Both the position numbers and the translations under genes were made by a program. This document shows positions 32,001 through 41,064 of a stretch of DNA of 64,000 bases, piece by piece. This stretch comes from Ralstonia sp. UNC404CL21Col (GTDB taxonomy: Bacteria > Pseudomonadota > Gammaproteobacteria > Burkholderiales > Burkholderiaceae). Where the stretch lies: the NCBI RefSeq assembly GCF_000620465.1, contig NZ_JIBE01000004.1, positions 558,001-622,000 of the forward strand, in the 5' to 3' direction. How positions within the stretch are numbered: the stretch's first letter is position 1; the number at the start of each line of letters is the position of its first letter. Under the pieces are notes generated by a model. It made no database searches. It was given only the letters and a program-made list of their open reading frames with translations, and was not told the origin of the DNA.

Positions 32001-35000
32001 GCGGCGGCGACACCGGCCCCGTCACCGTCACCGGCCTCACCTTTGTGCTGGCCGAAGGCAGCAACGACCCGCAGCAATCCGTGCTGCTCGACGTGCGCCG
32101 CGACGGCCACGACCGCTACGTCAGCGCCAGCACCGACAAGGCCCACAAGACCCGCGTGTACGACAGCTGGAGCGACTGGGTCAGCAACAACGATTTCGGC
32201 ATCGGCCAGGTGTCGTACCTCGTGGGCGGACAGGCGACCTTTGACGACCAGGGCAACGCCATGGCGCTGGTGGCCACGCACGAGACCGGCCACGAACCGT
32301 GGCTGACGCCCGAGACGGCGATCATGATCAGCGCGGCCGTGGTGTCGATGGTGGCGGCACCCTTTGCCGCGCCCGAGATGGTGCTGCTGGCGATGGCCGC
32401 GCGCGGCACGATGTTCGCCATCGGCGCCATGCAAACGAGCGAAGCCGCCGTGCGCGTGCTGGAACACCCGGACAACGCCGCGGCCTGGGCCGATGCCGGC
32501 TTTGCGCTGCTCATGACCGCCACCGACGGCATCGGCACGCTCGGCAAGATCGGCCGGGTCGGCATGATCGGCCGCACTGCCGACGACGCCCGCGCGCTCG
32601 AACGCTGGCTGGCCGCACGCCCCGTCAAAGGGTTCGCCGACGAGGTCAACACCTTCGCCGAAGACGTCGGGCGCACGCCGCTGTTCAAGGTCGCCAAATA
32701 CGGATCGATGGCCGGCATGGGCTGGAACATGATCCAGACCGGCGCGCAATGGAACCAGATGACGCACCAGCAGCGTGCTGTCGCCATCGGCCAGACCTTC
32801 GGCTTCCTGGCCGCCGGCATGATCGAACAGCCCGGCGAGGCGCTCATGCTGCGCAAGGTGGCGCGGCGCAACGGCAACGCGGTCGGCACAACGTACGCGC
32901 CGATGAACGACGAGCAAGCGACCGCGGCGGACGCGTTGCTCGATCAGTTGCATCAATGGATGCCCAAGCCGGGAGAGGGCCTGCACCCTGTCGTTGCCAA
33001 ACTGGGGGCGGATGCATTCGACCATCTGCGGGACGCGCTCGCCGGCAGACAGCTGGATGCACCGGCCGTGCGGGCGCTGGGCCAGCTCGCAGCGATGACC
33101 AACGAGGCTGGCGCGCTCGCCAACACCACCGTACCCGTCGCGGCCTTGAGCGGCAACGTGATCCAGCTCGATGGCGACCCGCACGACAAGGCTGCCCATA
33201 CCGAACCCGAGGTGCTTCCCAGTGATCGCCCCAGGCGTTATGGCACGCCGGGGCTGCATTTCGAGGACCTCGCCGACCCGCGTGTTCTGGCTCGGGAGCG
33301 TGTTGCCATCCTCGACGACCTGCACGAGGAGATCAACCGGCTGTATCTGTACAGCGGCGAACCCCACGCGGGCATGGGGATGGTCGTCTCCCGCTCCACG
33401 CCCGAAGAAGTGCAGCAGCATGGCCTGGACGCGCGGCAGATCCATCGCAACGTGACGGCCTTCGGCTTGTTGATGCACATGGAGCCCGACGAGTATCTCT
33501 ATCTGCTCCCGCTGGGCAACCTGCGCGTGTCGGACGAGCCCGTGGCGGGCCGACGCACCGAGAACGGCAGGCCCGTCGCCGACGGCCTGCCCGTGGCAAG
33601 CATGCAGCCCGCCAGCAAGATACTTGGCTATATCCCATCTGCAACTGCAAGCCAGGGAGGGCCCAGGATCGAGCTGAACTACGATCCGGCTGGCTCCATG
33701 CAACCGTACGACGGCAGCCTTGCATTCCTGCCGACCGTCTACCGTGCCGCCTGTGCCGACACGCCGCATATCAATCTGATCGACCCGGAGTTTCCGGACT
33801 CCGCGCCGTTCCTGATGCACTTCCCGCAGCGCCCCGCCAACCTCAGCGGCGTACCCACCGACGTGCCGATTCCGTATGGCAGCCCGGCACCGGGCAAAAG
33901 CGGCATCACGCCGGCCTATGTGATTGCCGGCGAGGTGGAACACCACGGCATCTGGCTCGACGTGAAATCGGCCTACGGGTCCATCGACGACGTCCCCGCC
34001 GGCTTACCCATGCGGCAGTCCGATCACGGGCCGCAGGTGCGGCTGGACGGCGTCGCGCTGGCCGAACGCGTGTGGAACGATCAGACCTTCAGCATGGAGA
34101 CGACGAGCCACATCGTCGTGCTTGGCTGCGATACCCGCTCGGGGACAGCACCGCCGCTGCTGGTGAATCTGTCGAACGAACTGTCCAACCGCATACGCCA
34201 GCGACGCAGCGCCGACGGGCAGATTGCCGACCCACGCCCCGGTATTCGCGTGCAGGGTCAGGACGGGCTCGACTGGCTGCAGCTTTCCGACGGAGCACAA
34301 GACGGGCGCCGGCACGTCATCAACGCCCATTTCGATGGGCAGACGCACGGCATCGTGGCGCTGCCCGTCATCTCACATGCCGATGCGCTCTATGCCAAGA
34401 CGAAAGAGCGGCTGCGCATGCTGTATGACGGCGATGAGCCGGTCTTTCCCGAGGGCGACAGGATGATGCTGCTGCTCGACGAGGCGCACAGCCAGATCGC
34501 GGCGGCAAACGACCTGGCGCAACACGGCACGCCGTCGGGCGCCTACAGGACAGCGAGTGATCCGCTGGAACTCCTGGTGGGCTCGCCCGCATCGCACGTT
34601 GCCGATGCAGTCAACCAGCGGCCGTTCGCAGACGCCTGCAACCAGATTCTTTCGCTGCTCAATGCGGACCTCCCATCTTCCGTGCTTCGGATGCGGATTG
34701 CGGATGTGCTTGGCAGGGTGGTCGCGCATCCTCACCTCACCTACAAGCGCGAAGTGCCCGCCATGCCGGCGCTGGGCAAGCCGCGCCCGGTTACGCTCAC
34801 GCTCCACGCGAAGGGCGCGCCAGACCCGGCCACCCCCGCGGTTCTCGTTAACGGGCGGCCTGCCTACGACTGCACCGCCTGGGACGACCTGCCCGCCCAG
34901 CCGCTGCTCGTGAACGCCAGCACCGCGTTCCACGACAACATGCACTTCCCGGCGGGTATGGTCGGCGCGGCGTTCGACGGGCACGGCCCGATCGTCAACA

Positions 35001-38000
35001 GCGCAGACAACGCTCTCCTCACGCCGTTCGACATTGCGCGCGCGCTGATCGACACCCCGTTCGACCAGATCCGTTTTGAAGGCACCACTCGCACCCGGGA
35101 CGTTGGCACCGACGGCGCAATGCTCACGTTGCGTCGCGTGATGGAGATGAATCCGGAAATGGAGGTACCTGGGTTCTTCGTCGCGCTCCAGCATGGGGGC
35201 GCAATCATGCCGGAAGTAGCGCGCTGGCTGGCCTTCCTGCTCAAGCGTGACAACGTGCGCGTGTTCGGCCTGGACGGCCAGCGCGCGCCGCTGTCTGGAG
35301 GCGTCTTGAGAGACCCCGAAACCGGCAAGCCGACAAGTGAACGCGTCCGCACGGTGCACGAAGACGGCACCGAAGGGCGCATCGTCCTCTACACCGCAAA
35401 GGACGGCAGCGACACACCGGCGCTTCCGAGCATGATCAAACCCCGTACCGCCGATATCGGCGCGAAAGCCATCGGCGGCATGCGGTACGCCTTGCCGGAA
35501 GACGTGCTGATCGTCGAGGGCAAGCTGCTCGATGGCGACCCGAATGCGATCTGGCTCGACGGCATCGTTGAAAAAAATGGGCGGACCGAGCCATCGATTT
35601 TCTCCAGTAGCGAACTGGCCGAGTTGATCAGCGCCCGGCTATGGGCCAAAGGCTTCGAGAACGCTGATGCCGTGCCCGTCGTGTTGATGGTCGACAACGG
35701 GCTCAAACTCAGTCAGCGTCTCTCCGAGGCAATGCCCAATCCGGTGTTCGCGACCGAACACAAGATTGACCGCTCGCAGATACACAACCCAGACTGCCGC
35801 GTCGTTCCCACGCACCCAGACGACCCCGCGTTCGCCGCTGCCCGCCAGCCTGGATGGAAACTTGATCCAAACGGCCGAGCGTGGCCGCCTTCCGAAGAAA
35901 CGCCCTACGTACCGCCTACCGAGGCGTCATCCGAGCCACGAACACCACAGGCAACCCGAGAAACACCGCCCGACGAAATGCCGGGCGATCCGGACGTCAT
36001 CACGCTCGACAGTGGCGGCGGTCCGTCTGCATCGCAACCAGCCTCGTCCTCCGGCGGAACGAGCCAGAGCCCGACCAGCCAGCCGGTGCCAGCGGACAAA
36101 CCGCTCAGCCGGTTCAAGCGTGTAACGCGTGGGGTGCAGGACCTACCCGCCCGCGCCGCCGTTGGCGCCATGGCCGGTCCCCGCCGCATGCTCGCCCTCA
36201 TGCCGATGCGCACGGCGGCGGCGCGCGTGGAGCGCGGCCGCGCGCTGCATGTTTCGGGTGAAAACTTCCACCAGGTCGCCATGTCGCACAGCAATGGCGC
36301 GCTGGATAGCACGCGCCATTTCACCTACGCATTTGCCCGCAATGAGAACGGGCCGGATACGCTGCTCGGGCAGGTTGTGTTCGACGATAAGGGTGTGCCG
36401 TCCTGGCGTGCCCTGGATGCCGGCAAGCGCCACTTCGACGGGCTGGTCCCCATGGCGGACAGCCCGCTGGGCGCACGGACCTCCTACACGCCCGAAACCC
36501 TGTTCGTGGTCAGCCAGCGGCCACCTGCGGAAGTGGCCATCGATCAGAGCGTCAAGGAGCTGGGCCGAAAGCGCACGTATCGCGGCGCGGGGCTTGCTGA
36601 GTCGGACAAGGCGTCGGTGCGGCCGGAACTCGCCGCCATCGTCGACACCGCAGGCACGCAGGGCAGCAAGATCAAGGAGCGCGGGATCCGCAACGTCGAT
36701 GCGCCGGGCCTGGCCGCCGTCACGAAGCGATCCCGTCAGAACAGCGATCTTCCGTTGCCTGCACGCATCCGACGCACGTTCAAGGAATCGTTGTTCGTGA
36801 TGCGCGACTACCCGACCGTGGGTCTGCTGCGCGAGCAGACTGCGCTCAAGCTGCTGGAGAACGCCTGCAGGGTGCTCGGCGTGCCGTTCCCGCGCAAGCT
36901 TGCCCAGCACTTCAGCGTAGCCAGTACGGCAGACCGCCGCGCCGTACGCGCGTACCTGAACCTGCCGCATAAGGAACAGGATTTGGTCACGCTGGCCGCG
37001 CGCACAATTTCTCCGTCGAACATCGAGACTGCCGGCGAGGCGCTGCTGTGCAAGAACATCGGCGTGATCACCGAGATCCGGGTGGTGGCAGCAGAAAGCA
37101 TGCTGTCGGCCGCCGGTCTCGGACGCCCGCTGACGCACGTGCGCCGCATGTGGCAGGCCGCAATGCGCGAGCACGGCAATGTCTCGTTCGATGAGAACGT
37201 CGGCGGGCTGGTCAACAAGGACGGTGTGATGGTCGTCGCGCTGGACTGGTTGAACCAGGACTCCGTCAACAAGATGCTGGACTTTTCAGCCAAGACCGGC
37301 GCGCAGGTCACCCTCTGGATGGACCCGGCCAACATGCGCGTCGGCACCGATGGGCGCCCGGTGCCGGGGCCGAACCGTCCCATCAACATGGTGCGGTTTG
37401 GCAAGGCTTATGAAGCCTGGATGCTCGACAATCCCGGCAAACACCCCACGGTGAATGTGTTCGGCACCGGCAACGACAACGTGCTCGATCCGGTGGAGGG
37501 CATCGCTTCGCTCAAGGTCGCGCGCACGCTGCTGGACAGCCCGTACATGACCGATGTGCATATTGCGCTGGACGGTACCTCCGACTACACGCGTTCGCAG
37601 GAGCTGACGCGGGCCACGGCGGAGTTGATCCTTGAGAACGACAACTGGAAGCGCATCCACTTCGATGCTGCGCTCGGACGGCCGTTGAACCGCCTCACAA
37701 AGGAGGACATGTCGATCCTCTACGAGCCCCTGATGAATCAGGTGCGTGAGGTCATTGACGAGCGCAACCTGCAAGTCAAGTTCGAAGACGTGCGTCGCGC
37801 ACTGTTCGCGGAGAACACAACGCATCGGGTCGAACAAGCGAAGTACAGCACGATCCAATGGGCGCGCTCGAATCGCGATGCACTCGGCGTGCAGTCCAAC
37901 CCGCGTGCGGACGCCCATGCGCAGCGCTGGCTCGATGAGCACGGTGATCGTGTGCAGCGTAGCCACGTGGCCCCCGCAGAACCTGCACATGATGCCGTCC

Positions 38001-39460
38001 TGACCGACTGGGACGGCTTGATGACCGACCCTGAACTCGACCCGGCACGCTACCAGCAGCACCGCGACCTGACACCGATTCCCGTGGCAGAAGACGATGC
38101 CGATGCCATGCTGCGCGCGCTCGGCTACGGCCCGATGCGCGCGCCTACCAAGCTGCTGCAACGCACCGATGCGCCGTCGGCCTATGGGTCACTCAACCAG
38201 CGGGCGCTCCTGCAGATCGGCAAGGCGGTCGCGGCCGGCGCAGGCGGTGCCGCCCTCTCTGCCCTGCTCGTCAGCCTGGGCAAGGTGGACCTGCGCGATT
38301 CGGCCTCACTGGCGCGAGCGCTGCCGGCGTTCGGTCGCACGGCACAGCAATGGCGCGCCATCCTCAGCTCGAGCATCCAGCGCGGTGATACCGCGATGAT
38401 CGAGAACAAGCTCATCGCGTATTACGCAGGCATCGAACGCTATGCCAAGGCACGTGATGTCTCGCCCGAGCGCCTGCCCCACATCCGCGCGGTCATGGAA
38501 GAAACGCTGGCTGCCATCGGCATGCTGCGCGACCGGGCCAAGCCTGGTGCCCAACCCCGTCTCAGCGAGGAAGAGCGCGATACCCACATTGCGCGCGTCA
38601 CGTCCACCTGTTTGCAACTTGTCGACGGCTATCTCGGGCTGCCCGCGTCGCAGATGCACTTCATGCATTCGGGCGTGCGGTCGGGCCAACTTGGGCGCCT
38701 GGCGTCCACGGTAGGCGGCGTGGTGGGCGTCGGCGCGTGGGGCGGCATGATGCTCGAAGGCGTTGTGCCACCGGCGCTGGCGATCACCATGATGGCGGGC
38801 AGCACCCTCAACGCGTTCTATCACGGCCTGCTGCGCTACAGCTTCCGCCGCGGCTTCGACTTCAACAACAGCGATGTCGTCCGCTCGCTTGTGCACGGTG
38901 CGTACACGTTGTCTTCCACGGGCACCATCGTCTCGGCGATGACGCACCCGCCAAGCGTCGCCGGGGCCGTATCGGTGGGCGGTTCGGTGATCTACCTGAT
39001 GTCGACGCTCAAGGCCGTGGTGCCAAACTTCATGCCGGGCGTGATCCGCGCCAGTGCGGGCCTCACTGCCTTGGCTGAAACCACCGCGCTGATTTCAGCC
39101 TGGATCAACTCGGGGCAGGGAGCACAACCCGTGCAGCCCAATCAGCCGCCCCAACAAACCGGCCCGGCACAGCCACCGCCCCATACGCCGGTCCTTCCGC
39201 CACCGCCACCCGTGCCGCCCGCACCGGTGACGCACCTGGTGCCCGCCGTCACGCACGACGTACTGGCCGGCGAATCACTCTCGCGCATCCTGCGCAACGA
39301 GGCGAACCGCGGCACGATCGTGGTCGGCCCGACGTATCGCGAGCTGGAAGCGGTGATCGACGAGGTTGCGCGACTGAACCAGCTTGCGAATCCCGATCTG
39401 ATCCATATCGGGCAGAACCTCATCATCGTGCCGGCGCATCAGGCGCCGGGACCCGGCTGA
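29081..39460 (+). CDS. giant 3459-aa protein with C-terminal LysM; candidate injectisome substrate
   Basis: This single intact frame encodes 3459 residues without a Sec signal. The start is ATG 29081, with TAGGAA nine bases upstream. The N-terminal ~1000 residues are helical and Ala/Gln-rich. Residues about 1000-1260 hold a beta-rich segment followed by hydrophobic helices (about 1070-1180), the same layout as in the giant at the left edge. A Ser/Pro/Thr-rich linker (about 2270-2343) separates two large unrecognised domains. Hydrophobic segments occur near 3040 and 3203-3343. A Pro-rich linker (about 3347-3383) leads to a LysM-type glycan-binding domain (about 3390-3455). The DUF4781 label for the shared core is from memory and unchecked. 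Secretion by the adjacent system is inferred from context. Confidence 0.85.
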   Translation: MGPNWPDGIKPPDSVLQAQREAQAAYARAQEQAAAAQRQKAAEDAHKATVDQLGKLKQAGNPTALNQAVSAEMAALYTQAHNTPYNSADAKQFAEALALLQSAHDKGSADTLFASACADAAIDRANKAVNGPKQDYAAAMRSLAGDLDVNHATPDVLNFTLGDTRTRDIANHARGSSADDLKNIAQSITRPDANAPELLAMLVDQQPLETLTNQSVRSSDPAAKHDALLNDLMFISQRLQGARKTSYSPSGEELNDRLAQSLAHRLENDPLVDYTGNHLDTQGETFGIKQLVDKGADPTLMFKVADQIGRDGQAGKLNSRVESLFEGGTRNILLKELAGKTHDKPIQAPVAAPINPTQIQQITGKMLSNLPGNGTTLAPGVDPLQYAAILTRLQAGAHADPTAFQTAATAAQEQLKPEDPHIDANQRTDDAIGQVSNLHLFADTPAPAIHQLLDATPAQQDSPALQADRHQTDQAWNDLTQAQIRQKQAADSHGDVTSANQALATATTAYNKAVVQELKDTYPQIPGDDLLRYGLSGVYQNDLQAAVQQLYQHHDAQVPQLSGTYLQAAIVTELVDNTMRSTPPGQGAEAPEFKGLEALKQYTAAMDNAPGGNTVRDAILGDSRIQHMRQNVVNTVIDPVRGEPQDRIKALDQMSHMLSSYLPVDFDHAIQNAVENDPTVQHMVDETARLTTTLPPADGIARTADLLDSLDTTPNLMARLYAVIDPPGGKPPSAMMNWIANHPRDQKAVDYYRNLARIGNRLFNGGLILGNGENALVDGYGRLVHAFQQRLTGDKPVLSDYGGTEAGMLSVDTNLMPTISKALEAGAPPKLFLSALNGYSYRDKTGAMTQAAAGIAPTDRVVDPMNMALKDAKGGAASDDSPAAKVNQSFSSEFQQLAKASGLAPRSFATFSDFSDYVGQQAGISARTPVTAADWQAVHDGTFRYYDPNQLVYRNQDGSGTTLDDLARAAWQAGGGDTGPVTVTGLTFVLAEGSNDPQQSVLLDVRRDGHDRYVSASTDKAHKTRVYDSWSDWVSNNDFGIGQVSYLVGGQATFDDQGNAMALVATHETGHEPWLTPETAIMISAAVVSMVAAPFAAPEMVLLAMAARGTMFAIGAMQTSEAAVRVLEHPDNAAAWADAGFALLMTATDGIGTLGKIGRVGMIGRTADDARALERWLAARPVKGFADEVNTFAEDVGRTPLFKVAKYGSMAGMGWNMIQTGAQWNQMTHQQRAVAIGQTFGFLAAGMIEQPGEALMLRKVARRNGNAVGTTYAPMNDEQATAADALLDQLHQWMPKPGEGLHPVVAKLGADAFDHLRDALAGRQLDAPAVRALGQLAAMTNEAGALANTTVPVAALSGNVIQLDGDPHDKAAHTEPEVLPSDRPRRYGTPGLHFEDLADPRVLARERVAILDDLHEEINRLYLYSGEPHAGMGMVVSRSTPEEVQQHGLDARQIHRNVTAFGLLMHMEPDEYLYLLPLGNLRVSDEPVAGRRTENGRPVADGLPVASMQPASKILGYIPSATASQGGPRIELNYDPAGSMQPYDGSLAFLPTVYRAACADTPHINLIDPEFPDSAPFLMHFPQRPANLSGVPTDVPIPYGSPAPGKSGITPAYVIAGEVEHHGIWLDVKSAYGSIDDVPAGLPMRQSDHGPQVRLDGVALAERVWNDQTFSMETTSHIVVLGCDTRSGTAPPLLVNLSNELSNRIRQRRSADGQIADPRPGIRVQGQDGLDWLQLSDGAQDGRRHVINAHFDGQTHGIVALPVISHADALYAKTKERLRMLYDGDEPVFPEGDRMMLLLDEAHSQIAAANDLAQHGTPSGAYRTASDPLELLVGSPASHVADAVNQRPFADACNQILSLLNADLPSSVLRMRIADVLGRVVAHPHLTYKREVPAMPALGKPRPVTLTLHAKGAPDPATPAVLVNGRPAYDCTAWDDLPAQPLLVNASTAFHDNMHFPAGMVGAAFDGHGPIVNSADNALLTPFDIARALIDTPFDQIRFEGTTRTRDVGTDGAMLTLRRVMEMNPEMEVPGFFVALQHGGAIMPEVARWLAFLLKRDNVRVFGLDGQRAPLSGGVLRDPETGKPTSERVRTVHEDGTEGRIVLYTAKDGSDTPALPSMIKPRTADIGAKAIGGMRYALPEDVLIVEGKLLDGDPNAIWLDGIVEKNGRTEPSIFSSSELAELISARLWAKGFENADAVPVVLMVDNGLKLSQRLSEAMPNPVFATEHKIDRSQIHNPDCRVVPTHPDDPAFAAARQPGWKLDPNGRAWPPSEETPYVPPTEASSEPRTPQATRETPPDEMPGDPDVITLDSGGGPSASQPASSSGGTSQSPTSQPVPADKPLSRFKRVTRGVQDLPARAAVGAMAGPRRMLALMPMRTAAARVERGRALHVSGENFHQVAMSHSNGALDSTRHFTYAFARNENGPDTLLGQVVFDDKGVPSWRALDAGKRHFDGLVPMADSPLGARTSYTPETLFVVSQRPPAEVAIDQSVKELGRKRTYRGAGLAESDKASVRPELAAIVDTAGTQGSKIKERGIRNVDAPGLAAVTKRSRQNSDLPLPARIRRTFKESLFVMRDYPTVGLLREQTALKLLENACRVLGVPFPRKLAQHFSVASTADRRAVRAYLNLPHKEQDLVTLAARTISPSNIETAGEALLCKNIGVITEIRVVAAESMLSAAGLGRPLTHVRRMWQAAMREHGNVSFDENVGGLVNKDGVMVVALDWLNQDSVNKMLDFSAKTGAQVTLWMDPANMRVGTDGRPVPGPNRPINMVRFGKAYEAWMLDNPGKHPTVNVFGTGNDNVLDPVEGIASLKVARTLLDSPYMTDVHIALDGTSDYTRSQELTRATAELILENDNWKRIHFDAALGRPLNRLTKEDMSILYEPLMNQVREVIDERNLQVKFEDVRRALFAENTTHRVEQAKYSTIQWARSNRDALGVQSNPRADAHAQRWLDEHGDRVQRSHVAPAEPAHDAVLTDWDGLMTDPELDPARYQQHRDLTPIPVAEDDADAMLRALGYGPMRAPTKLLQRTDAPSAYGSLNQRALLQIGKAVAAGAGGAALSALLVSLGKVDLRDSASLARALPAFGRTAQQWRAILSSSIQRGDTAMIENKLIAYYAGIERYAKARDVSPERLPHIRAVMEETLAAIGMLRDRAKPGAQPRLSEEERDTHIARVTSTCLQLVDGYLGLPASQMHFMHSGVRSGQLGRLASTVGGVVGVGAWGGMMLEGVVPPALAITMMAGSTLNAFYHGLLRYSFRRGFDFNNSDVVRSLVHGAYTLSSTGTIVSAMTHPPSVAGAVSVGGSVIYLMSTLKAVVPNFMPGVIRASAGLTALAETTALISAWINSGQGAQPVQPNQPPQQTGPAQPPPHTPVLPPPPPVPPAPVTHLVPAVTHDVLAGESLSRILRNEANRGTIVVGPTYRELEAVIDEVARLNQLANPDLIHIGQNLIIVPAHQAPGPG

Positions 39461-39560
39461 GTGCGAGCGTGCGTGTTGCCGTGTCTACGCACCAGCGTAG
39501 TCGCACACGCCCACGCGCCACCCTACGCTGCACATTCCCCTTCACTACGGAGCACGCTCC

Positions 39561-40076
39561 ATGTCGACCCATCACGCATTCCGTTCCCTTCAACCTGCCC
39601 TGCGTACTGCGCTGATATGCGCCGCCTTGACGGCTTTGACCACTGCGCCGCAGCTCGCCCAGGCACAGGTGGCGCCGCGTTTGGCGGTGTCGCATTACGA
39701 CGTCCTGCGTACGGAGTTGTTCTCGGGCATTCCGGTCACGGCGGTCTTCTCGCCGTCGCAATGTCCGAATGGACAAGGCGCCGGCGCCAAGGCAGCGGCG
39801 CCGGTGGTGCACGGTGGTTTTGCGGTGCGTGACTTCCTTGAAGTCGAGGGCAGCAACATCGGCTTCTCTAACCAGCATCTGACGCTGCGCCCCGACGGCA
39901 CGCCTGTACTGGAACTTGCGCAGTACCGCGTGACGCCCGACGACAAGGCCACGGTGACTGTGTCGTTTCTTTCGCCGCTGACGTATCAGGCCGTGTCGGC
40001 GCCGCAGACGTTCCAGTGCGCGATCGGCGCGGGCCTGGACTTTTCGATTGGGCTGGCAGGTCTGCTGCGGCGGTAA
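39561..40076 (+). CDS. virK: VirK-family secreted protein
   Basis: This 171-aa protein has a signal peptide cleaved after AQA (residue 35). The mature domain matches the VirK pattern: a Cys in VTAVFSPSQC, then GGFAVRDFLEV, NQHLTLRPDG and a YRVTPDDKATVTV strand. VirK proteins occur in plant-associated and animal-associated proteobacteria and are linked to virulence or host interaction, but their biochemistry is unknown. CGGAG upstream of ATG 39561 serves as the ribosome binding site. It follows the giant gene after 100 bp. Confidence 0.75.
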   Translation: MSTHHAFRSLQPALRTALICAALTALTTAPQLAQAQVAPRLAVSHYDVLRTELFSGIPVTAVFSPSQCPNGQGAGAKAAAPVVHGGFAVRDFLEVEGSNIGFSNQHLTLRPDGTPVLELAQYRVTPDDKATVTVSFLSPLTYQAVSAPQTFQCAIGAGLDFSIGLAGLLRR

Positions 40077-40097
40077 GCGGACGCGGCCTGCGCGCGC

Positions 40098-40829
40098 TCA
40101 CCCCTTGGCGATGTCGCGCAGGCCGGGCAGATCGAGCAGTTCGATCTCGCCATAGGCAACCTTGAGAATGCCGCGCGCCTGAAAATCCTTGAGCACGAGA
40201 TTGACGGTCTGGCGTGACAGCGCGAGCAGCAAAGCAAGCTGCTCCTGCGGAACGCGCAGCACGCGGCGGGTGCCGAGGCGCAAGTCGCCGTAGCCGGCGG
40301 CCATCAGCAACAGGCGTCGCGCCACCCGCACTGAGGCCGGCAACAGCGCCGTTTCTTCCAGCACGGAAAAAGCGAGGCGCAGCTTGTGCGTCAGCAGCAA
40401 CGCAAAAGCGTGCGTGTGCTGCGGCGCACGTTCAAGCAGGTCCATCAACGCGGCCTGCGGCATGTGCAGCAGCACCGAATCGCCCTCGCCCCACGCATCG
40501 TGTGTGCGCGCCTGGTTGTCGAACACGCCGATCTCGCCAAACCAGTTCACGGGCTCCAGCACGGCCAGCAGCGCTTCGCGGCCATCCGCCGTGGTGGCAC
40601 GCACCCGAATGCCGCCTTCCACCACGCAATACAGCCCGTCGGGCGGATCGCCGCGCCGAAACAGCACCTCCCCGTCGGCCAGCCGGCGCACGATCGCCAT
40701 GTCGATGAGGATTTCCTGCAGGGGCTTGCCCAGACCGCCAAACCAGTTGCTGGCGTGCAGGCGGTCCCGGTACAGCGCCGCTGAGAGCGGGCCGGGAGGT
40801 GGAGTGCTTCGGGCGGGGGCGGAATCCAT
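40098..40829 (-). CDS. Crp/Fnr-family transcriptional regulator
   Basis: This 243-aa protein has a cyclic-nucleotide-binding-type beta-barrel (residues about 35-140, with G-E-V-L-F-R-R-G-D-P and WFGEIGVFD). A dimer helix follows, and then a C-terminal winged helix with VPQEQLALLLALSRQTVNLVLKDFQARG. No Cys cluster for an Fe-S centre is seen, so it is not a true Fnr. The WFGEIG motif resembles ligand-pocket sequences, but the ligand is unknown. ATG 40829 is chosen because upstream residues are not domain-like. It is divergent from the hydrolase gene at 41065. Confidence 0.85.
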   Translation of the reverse strand: MDSAPARSTPPPGPLSAALYRDRLHASNWFGGLGKPLQEILIDMAIVRRLADGEVLFRRGDPPDGLYCVVEGGIRVRATTADGREALLAVLEPVNWFGEIGVFDNQARTHDAWGEGDSVLLHMPQAALMDLLERAPQHTHAFALLLTHKLRLAFSVLEETALLPASVRVARRLLLMAAGYGDLRLGTRRVLRVPQEQLALLLALSRQTVNLVLKDFQARGILKVAYGEIELLDLPGLRDIAKG

Positions 40830-41064
40830 GGGCGCGGGGCAGTGGAATGTGGCGGATGCGACAGGCCCCAAACACGAATGCGCTGTCTGCGCCACCATCC
40901 GGCACGCGACGACACGCTCAACGCATGGCACTGTCTGCGACTGGACGATGATAACGACGGCACCGCCAGGACGTCCACGCCGTACTTGCGTAAGCTATGC
41001 GCCACCAGGCATGACTTCAGGTGGACCGCCCCGCCACCACGGAACGCCACGGAACACTTCGCCC

